Positions 5,232 to 6,199 of a stretch of 6,199 nucleotides of DNA are shown piece after piece. Numbering within the stretch: position 1 is the stretch's first letter; each line of letters opens with the position of its first letter. The notes below the pieces were generated by a model. The model saw only the letters and a list, made by a program, of their open reading frames with translations. It was not told where the DNA came from and made no database searches. The translations under genes and the position numbers were made by a program. The stretch is from an uncultured Bilophila sp. (GTDB taxonomy: Bacteria > Desulfobacterota > Desulfovibrionia > Desulfovibrionales > Desulfovibrionaceae), in the NCBI GenBank assembly GCA_959604115.1, contig CAUHBW010000236.1, positions 1 to 6,199 on the forward strand. The letters are read 5' to 3'.

Positions 5232-6199
5232 ATGAAGGATTCCTATCTCAAGGTCGTCGCCGCCGAATGGCGGGCGTTTCGGGACGGACAGCCCCTCGGG
5301 GAGAACCCCACGGTCAGGAAGGACATTCTGGATTCGTGGCGGCGCAGCCGCGACGCCCTCGGGCCCAAGGACCCGCTTGAGCATCCCGTGCGCCTGAGCG
5401 GGGAGGAGCTGGAGCGCAAGCTCCTCGAAAACCGGGAAACCATCGCCAGCGCGACGCCGATCATGGAGCAGTACCGGGCCATGCTCCAGTCGTCGCACAG
5501 CGTCATCGTGCTCGCGGACCCGGACGGGGTGATCCTGCACCGGCACGGCGCGCCGGAGATCATCGACCGCATGGGGCACCTCGACGTGGGCATCGTGGCC
5601 ACGGAGTCCGCCGAGGGCACCAACGGCGTCGGCCTGTGCATCGCGCTCCAGCGTCCCGTGGAGATTTTCGGCCCCGAGCACTACAACCGGCGCGATCACG
5701 ACTGGTGCTGCGTCTCCGCGCCCCTGCGCGGGGGCAAGCAACGCTTCATCGGCGTGCTGACGGTCATTCTGCCGCTTGAGGAATTCCACTCCCACACCAC
5801 GGGCATGCTCACCGCCGCGGCTAGGAACATCAACGACCAGCACCACCTGCGCGATCTGCTCAGCGATCAGGAGGCCATCCTCGAACTGCTCAACGACGGC
5901 ATTCTGGTGCTCGACCGCTTCGGCGGCATCAAGGCCATCAACAGCAAGGCCCGGAGCATGCTGCGGATGCCGCCCGCGCCGTCGCCCCTCGGCAACATCG
6001 CGGACGTGGTTTTGTCCGGCGAGCCGTTCGGGACCATCCTCAGGTCGCGCCGGAGCATCGTGGACCGGGAGGCTTTTCTCCAGCTTGAAGACGAGCGGCT
6101 GCACTGCGTGCTCTCCTCGTCGCTCATCCCCAACGACAAGGGCGTGGTGGTCACGCTGGCCGACGCGGGCCGCATGCAGAAGTACGCCATCCATACGGT
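5232..6199 (+). CDS. AcoR/DhaR-like sigma54 enhancer-binding regulator, N-terminal part
   Basis: Seen: 322 codons from ATG 5232 to the window edge, so the gene is incomplete. SWRRSR (35-40) and the GAF-type sensor at about 80-205, with LADPDGVIL (94-102), ATESAEGTNGVG (123-134) and RPVEIFGPEHY (141-151), are typical of the AcoR/DhaR family. A PAS-like segment follows from about 208, including ELLNDGILVLDRFGGI (218-233). Family knowledge: such proteins usually continue into an AAA+ sigma54-activating domain and a Fis-type helix-turn-helix, and activate in response to a small ligand. Those domains are off the edge, so the assignment rests on the sensor half and on the sigma54 promoters nearby. 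GGGGTGA sits just before ATG; an in-frame GTG at 5226 is a possible alternative start. The gene is divergent from dctP, so it is the natural candidate to control both transcription units. Cys159-Cys160 in the GAF domain may matter for sensing, but this is speculative. Confidence 0.82.
   Translation, partial: MKDSYLKVVAAEWRAFRDGQPLGENPTVRKDILDSWRRSRDALGPKDPLEHPVRLSGEELERKLLENRETIASATPIMEQYRAMLQSSHSVIVLADPDGVILHRHGAPEIIDRMGHLDVGIVATESAEGTNGVGLCIALQRPVEIFGPEHYNRRDHDWCCVSAPLRGGKQRFIGVLTVILPLEEFHSHTTGMLTAAARNINDQHHLRDLLSDQEAILELLNDGILVLDRFGGIKAINSKARSMLRMPPAPSPLGNIADVVLSGEPFGTILRSRRSIVDREAFLQLEDERLHCVLSSSLIPNDKGVVVTLADAGRMQKYAIHT

Noticed and set aside
5166..6194. Minus-strand open frame (342 codons) opposite the regulator
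   Set aside because: The plus-strand frame carries clear GAF-family motifs; the minus reading has none.

Overview
The window is GC-rich (roughly 60% or more by eye). It reads as part of a strict anaerobe's organosulfonate-utilisation locus, most likely from a Desulfovibrio/Bilophila-type sulfidogen (Desulfovibrionaceae). Three things suggest this: a glycyl radical enzyme whose active-site residues line up with isethionate sulfite-lyase (IslA/IseG), a TRAP transporter with fused DctQ and DctM, and a sigma54-type regulator with matching -24/-12 promoters. From memory, Desulfovibrio vulgaris has the same order (regulator, dctP, dctQM, glycyl radical enzyme, activase). The taxonomy is inference; no rRNA or marker gene is present.

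Layout from left to right. (1) 1-1614, minus strand: first 538 residues of the glycyl radical enzyme; the C-terminal third with the glycyl radical loop lies off the left edge, where an activating enzyme would also be expected. (2) 1615-1912, intergenic: a candidate sigma54 promoter for the lyase, a cluster of GACATGTC palindromes including a 16-bp exact direct repeat, and a terminator for the upstream transporter gene. (3) 1913-3754, minus: fused TRAP membrane subunit DctQM. (4) 3755-3889: two GC-rich hairpins. (5) 3890-4891, minus: periplasmic binding protein DctP. (6) 4892-5231, divergent intergenic region: a near-consensus sigma54 promoter for dctP, a leader hairpin, an inverted repeat, a tandem array of GACAT half-sites, and a weak candidate promoter for the regulator. 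(7) 5232-6199, plus: N-terminal GAF and PAS-like part of an AcoR/DhaR-like enhancer-binding regulator, cut by the right edge.

Working model (inference): the regulator senses the sulfonate or a metabolite, binds GACAT-type sites about 100-190 bp upstream of two sigma54 promoters, and activates uptake (dctP-dctQM) and cleavage (islA) as two separate transcription units. DctP and DctQM import the sulfonate. The lyase splits its C-S bond to sulfite, which such organisms can respire to sulfide, plus acetaldehyde if the substrate is isethionate. The enzymes are known types. The least described part is the shared regulatory architecture: repeated GACATGTC elements before both units, plus one perfect copy inside the dctQM coding region.
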